Below are positions 60,890 to 64,000 of a stretch of 64,000 bases of DNA, piece after piece. How positions within the stretch are numbered: position 1 is the first letter of the stretch; each line of letters starts with the position of its first letter. The DNA comes from Clostridiales bacterium. Lineage in GTDB: Bacteria > Bacillota > Clostridia > Peptostreptococcales > Anaerovoracaceae. The position numbers and the translations under genes were made by a program. The DNA is taken from positions 558,001 through 622,000 of the forward strand of contig CP042469.1 in NCBI GenBank assembly GCA_015243575.1, read 5' to 3'. Under the pieces are notes generated by a model that saw nothing but the letters and a program-made list of their open reading frames with translations, searched no databases and was not told the origin of the DNA.

Positions 60890-61942
60890 TTATTTTGAAG
60901 CGGTCGCTTCTTCCCAGTACTTACTGGTGATCGTATCTTCAGAAAGATCCGCTGCACTTGTAAGCAGTCCATATTTCAGGGCCAGGTCAGCGGTCTGCTG
61001 AATTGCATCCTTATCAATGTATCCGATCTTTGCAGGATCAAAGCCTTCCGGTGCAACGAGCTTCGCTACTTCCTTGGCCATATAAATCTGGTGTTCCAGG
61101 GAAATGCTCTGGTCTTTTTCGTATACAATCTTTCCTGCGGCTTCCGGATCAGCGCATGCATCGGCCCAGCCTTTTATGGAAGCTCTCAGGAAGCGGACGA
61201 ACAGATCTTCATTGTCAGCGATCCAATCCTTTGAGACGAAGAGACAGTCTTCCAGCATGGCAACGCCTTCTTCATTCATATCAAGTACATTTAGATCGCT
61301 TTCCTTATATCCGGCTTCCAGCACAAGGCCGTATTCATTATAGGTCATGGCGGAAGCAGCGTCGATTTCATCATTCAGAAGCTGATTCATGGTGAAATCT
61401 TGCTGAACCAGTTCCAGATCTTTGTCTCTGTTTAATTTGTTTGCCTCCAGAAGGGCATAAATCTCATATTCATTTCCACCGAACCAGGAACCGACCTTTT
61501 TTCCAGCTAGATCTGCAGGGCTGTTAATTCCGGTGGATGCTTTGGAAACGAGCAGCATAGCGCTCTTTTGGAAAACCTGGCTGACTTCCAGAAGATCCCA
61601 GCCCTCGGATTGGTATTTTAAGAGACTGGAAACCCAGGTAACGCCCACATCGGCAACGCCGTTGTAAACCTGCTGTTCTGCAATAATGTCACTTCCTCCT
61701 GGGAGGATTTCAATATCAATTCCTTCTTCTTCATAATAACCTTTTGCAGCAGCTACATAATAACCCATAAATTGTGACTGAGGCAGCCATTTGAGCTGCA
61801 GCGTCATCTTATCAAGTGTTCCGGTTTCCCCGGCATTTGAATCTGCACCGGCATCAGAACCTGCTGATCCACAGCCTGATAAAATGACGGATGCGAATAG
61901 GAATAAGGACAATAATGCCGCTAACGTTCTTTTTTTCTTCAT
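60890..61942 (-). CDS. NMT1/THI5-type ABC substrate-binding lipoprotein
   Basis: This 350-aa protein has a lipoprotein signal with lipobox LSGC, then the NMT1/THI5 fold (LQLKWLPQSQFMGYYVAAAKGYY, GVADVGVTW). This branch binds thiamine precursors, riboflavin or related heterocycles, and sometimes sulfonates. ATG 61942 follows AAGGAGTGATG. It is the last gene of a minus-strand importer operon. No riboswitch is visible because the upstream region is outside the window. Confidence 0.85.
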   Translation of the reverse strand: MKKKRTLAALLSLFLFASVILSGCGSAGSDAGADSNAGETGTLDKMTLQLKWLPQSQFMGYYVAAAKGYYEEEGIDIEILPGGSDIIAEQQVYNGVADVGVTWVSSLLKYQSEGWDLLEVSQVFQKSAMLLVSKASTGINSPADLAGKKVGSWFGGNEYEIYALLEANKLNRDKDLELVQQDFTMNQLLNDEIDAASAMTYNEYGLVLEAGYKESDLNVLDMNEEGVAMLEDCLFVSKDWIADNEDLFVRFLRASIKGWADACADPEAAGKIVYEKDQSISLEHQIYMAKEVAKLVAPEGFDPAKIGYIDKDAIQQTADLALKYGLLTSAADLSEDTITSKYWEEATASK

Positions 61943-62034
61943 GATTTCATCACTCCTTGCTAGTTGTTTTAACATTTGTCTTTTCCGGATGGCTTCATCA
62001 GTTCTCTCGGATGATGCCATACGACTTCAGAAAC

Positions 62035-62859
62035 TTATCTTTGTGAAGCATGCCATTTGATGGCCTTGCGTTCTACCAGTATGATGATGCAGTAGAAAAG
62101 TACTCCTGCCAGCGATGCCACTACAATGTAGGACCAGCCCATGGCCATTTCAGCTTTTCTCAGATGATCCTTGATTCCAAAGCCCAGCCCCGAAGTGGAG
62201 GTAGCGAAATATTCGCTGATAATCGCTGCGATAATTGCTGCTGCGATGTTGATCTTGGATGCAGTAAAAATATAGGGCAAGCAGTTAGGGAACCGCAGCT
62301 TTCGAAAAATGGTAAAGGGGCTTGCAGCTACTGTATGCATCAGATCCAGAGAGTAAGGCTTCAAGTTATTTAAACCACTGTATGCATTGATGGCCATTGC
62401 CGCCATGCACACGATGGTTACAACACCAATCTTCTGATACATGCCGTCAGTAAACCAACAGTTCATGATGGCTGACAGGGCAACGATGGGCACTGCATTG
62501 AAGGCAGAAACGATGACCATACCGCCATAGCCCCATTTGGGCAGACAGGTTGCAAGTGCAGCAATACCAAAGCCTAGCAGAGATCCCAGGAGCATCCCGA
62601 TGAGCGCACCGGATAGCGTTACTTTTGCATCCAATAGGGTCTTCGTCAGATTTTTTTGCAGGGTTTCCAAAATCTGAAGCGGAACCGGAAGCTGAAATGG
62701 TTTCAGATCCAGCAGCTGATGGAAGATTCCTGCCTGCCACACGACCAGAAATGCTGCTCCAAAAAGCAGAGGCCAAAGTATGGACTTAAGATGTGCTCCT
62801 CTGTCAAATCCGCTGCTGATGACACTCTGGTTGTTGATTACATTTTGATTGCTTCTCAT
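62035..62859 (-). CDS. ABC importer permease 2 (SsuC/ThiX type)
   Basis: This 274-aa membrane protein has six or so helices and the EAA-like loop region (LDLMHTVAASPFTIFRKLRFPNCLPYIF). Its start overlaps the stop of the upstream permease (ATGA). With that permease it would form a heterodimeric channel served by the binding protein. Confidence 0.87.
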   Translation of the reverse strand: MRSNQNVINNQSVISSGFDRGAHLKSILWPLLFGAAFLVVWQAGIFHQLLDLKPFQLPVPLQILETLQKNLTKTLLDAKVTLSGALIGMLLGSLLGFGIAALATCLPKWGYGGMVIVSAFNAVPIVALSAIMNCWFTDGMYQKIGVVTIVCMAAMAINAYSGLNNLKPYSLDLMHTVAASPFTIFRKLRFPNCLPYIFTASKINIAAAIIAAIISEYFATSTSGLGFGIKDHLRKAEMAMGWSYIVVASLAGVLFYCIIILVERKAIKWHASQR

Positions 62860-63662
62860 GATGCATCACCTTCCTTTCTAACCGCAGCTCGTTTCCAGGG
62901 AAGGAGGAGTTTTTCCAGAAGGTTGACGATATGAAAGCTGATAATCCCCATAAATGCACTGGTCAGCACAGAAGCCCAGAATATATCGGAAGAACTGGAA
63001 TATAGGGAATATAAAATCTTAACACCAATGCCGCTTGAGGATCCAAGCATATCAACCAGGATGGAAGCCGTTACTGCCATAGGAGCGGTTATTTTCAAGC
63101 CCGTAAAAAGATAGGGCATGGAAAAAGGAAACATCAGCTTTCTATATACGCTGAATTTGCTTGCTGCGATGGAATAAAGCAGGTCTTTTTTATCTTGCTC
63201 CACACTTTTCAGTCCGCTGAGCATGTTGACGGCCACGGGAAAGAAGGTGATATAAGCTGCGATGATGATTCTTGAGGCATTCATATCTCTCACGATATTA
63301 AAGATGATGGGGGCAAGGCCCAGCACCGGAATCATCTGGGATATGATCAAATAGGGAAAGGCGATGCGTTCTGCGACTTTTGACAGGCTCATTATGACTG
63401 CCAGAAGAATCCCTACCCCTGCACCGATGAAAAAGCCAAGAGCCGCTCTTGAAAATGTGACACCGCCTGCCTCCAGCAGCGGCTGCCAATTTGCGGCAAA
63501 GGTGGCAATCACGGTATGCAAGTAAGGAAGTTTGGTTGCGGCTGTATCGGGACCAAGCGTCTTCACAAGCAGAAAAGAGACGAATTCCCAGATAAGAATG
63601 AAACCGAGAAGCCATACGGCAGCTACGATTCTCCTGTTTTTCTGGCTGATGACTTCAGGCAT
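62856..63662 (-). CDS. ABC importer permease 1 (SsuC/ThiX type)
   Basis: This 268-aa membrane protein is a paralogue of the next permease, with the EAA-type loop KKDLLYSIAASKFSVYRKLMFPFSMPYLF. It begins just after the ATPase stop codon, preceded by a GGGGGTG site. Confidence 0.87.
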   Translation of the reverse strand: MPEVISQKNRRIVAAVWLLGFILIWEFVSFLLVKTLGPDTAATKLPYLHTVIATFAANWQPLLEAGGVTFSRAALGFFIGAGVGILLAVIMSLSKVAERIAFPYLIISQMIPVLGLAPIIFNIVRDMNASRIIIAAYITFFPVAVNMLSGLKSVEQDKKDLLYSIAASKFSVYRKLMFPFSMPYLFTGLKITAPMAVTASILVDMLGSSSGIGVKILYSLYSSSSDIFWASVLTSAFMGIISFHIVNLLEKLLLPWKRAAVRKEGDAS

Positions 63663-63664
63663 AC

Positions 63665-64000
63665 CTACACCCCCTCAAAGCTTCTTCTTATTTTTGAAAC
63701 CAGTGCATAAAACTCTGGGGTTTCTCTTAAATGACCTTCACGTGGTCGTGGCAGGTCGATGTCAATTACTGCTGACAGTCTGCCCGGATGAGGGGAAAGA
63801 ACCACAACCCGATCGGATAGGAAGACTGACTCCGGGATGTTATGAGTAACAAAGATGACGGTTTTGCTCGTCTTGCTCCAGATATTCAGCAGATCCTCAT
63901 TCAGCTTTTCCCTTGTGAACTCATCTAAAGCGGAGAAGGGTTCATCCATCAAAAGAAAGTCTGGATTGAGAGCAAGGGCTCTGGCAATACCGACTCTTTG
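63665..64000 (-). CDS. ABC importer ATPase, C-terminal part (cut by the window edge)
   Basis: The visible 111 residues begin in the signature region (QRVGIARALALNPD), followed by Walker B LLMDEPFSALDE and the switch His in VTHNIPESVFLSDRV. This is the nitrate/sulfonate/taurine-type ATPase family. The N-terminal half with Walker A lies beyond the right edge. Confidence 0.9.
   Translation of the reverse strand, partial: QRVGIARALALNPDFLLMDEPFSALDEFTREKLNEDLLNIWSKTSKTVIFVTHNIPESVFLSDRVVVLSPHPGRLSAVIDIDLPRPREGHLRETPEFYALVSKIRRSFEGV

Overview
The window reads as chromosomal DNA of an anaerobic, spore-forming, amino-acid-fermenting member of the Clostridia. The evidence is AGGAGG-type ribosome sites, moderate GC, a CwlJ-type spore hydrolase beside a spore coat protein, a GerA-family germination protein, Etf-linked acyl-CoA dehydrogenases and a sodium-pumping biotin-dependent decarboxylase. 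A placement near Anaerovorax-like Eubacteriales is a guess from gene content only. No rRNA, tRNA, CRISPR array, transposase or phage gene was seen.

Region 1 (581-14752) is one long co-directional locus. It pairs a complete galactitol-type PTS (EIIA, EIIB, EIIC, plus its own EI and HPr) with a corrinoid methyl-transfer system: three UroD/MtaA-like proteins, two corrinoid proteins and a [2Fe-2S]-ASKHA corrinoid-reactivating protein. It also carries a 2-hydroxyacid dehydrogenase, a DeoC-family aldolase, a zinc polyol-type dehydrogenase and a UTRA-domain regulator. My reading is uptake and phosphorylation of an O-methylated sugar or polyol, followed by corrinoid-dependent demethylation and breakdown. 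This is the best candidate in the window for an undescribed system. EIIB carries an apparent -1 frameshift near its 3' end.

Region 2 (14881-21443) is a pyrimidine operon, pyrBICFKDE. It is preceded by a promoter, a 38-codon leader ORF with a good ribosome site, and a terminator whose stem overlaps the leader stop codon. This matches translation-coupled attenuation of the enterobacterial pyrBI type. A cluster of four more hairpins and a second terminator follows.

Region 3 (21549-34054) holds spore genes (GerA/SpoVAF-like, coat protein, CwlJ-like), a stalk-domain secreted protein, a nuclease lipoprotein, a DUF2325 protein, dnaE, pfkA, pyk and an NhaC-family antiporter.

Region 4 (34329-40981) has a MerR-type regulator, two class III aminotransferases (one close to putrescine aminotransferase), a CoA-acylating aldehyde dehydrogenase and a CoA-transferase. 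This fits diamine or omega-amino-acid fermentation. A Usp protein, DNA polymerase IV, a pair of 94-bp hairpin repeats and an HdeD-like membrane protein follow.

Region 5 (43721-54205) is an operon for a butyryl-CoA-type dehydrogenase, EtfBA, two tiny membrane proteins, decarboxylase beta subunit, a minimal biotin carrier, a glutaryl-CoA-type dehydrogenase and glutaconyl-CoA decarboxylase alpha. Together these could turn glutaryl-CoA into butyryl-CoA and CO2 with sodium export. A sigma-54 promoter with an upstream palindrome precedes it, and a CBS-PAS-AAA+ sigma-54 activator follows it.

Region 6 (54405-64000) has an HMA/SafE-like/cupredoxin-like fusion with a 37-aa partner, a heterodimeric ABC exporter-type pair behind a DtxR-like dyad, and a minus-strand NMT1/THI5-type ABC importer that runs off the right edge.
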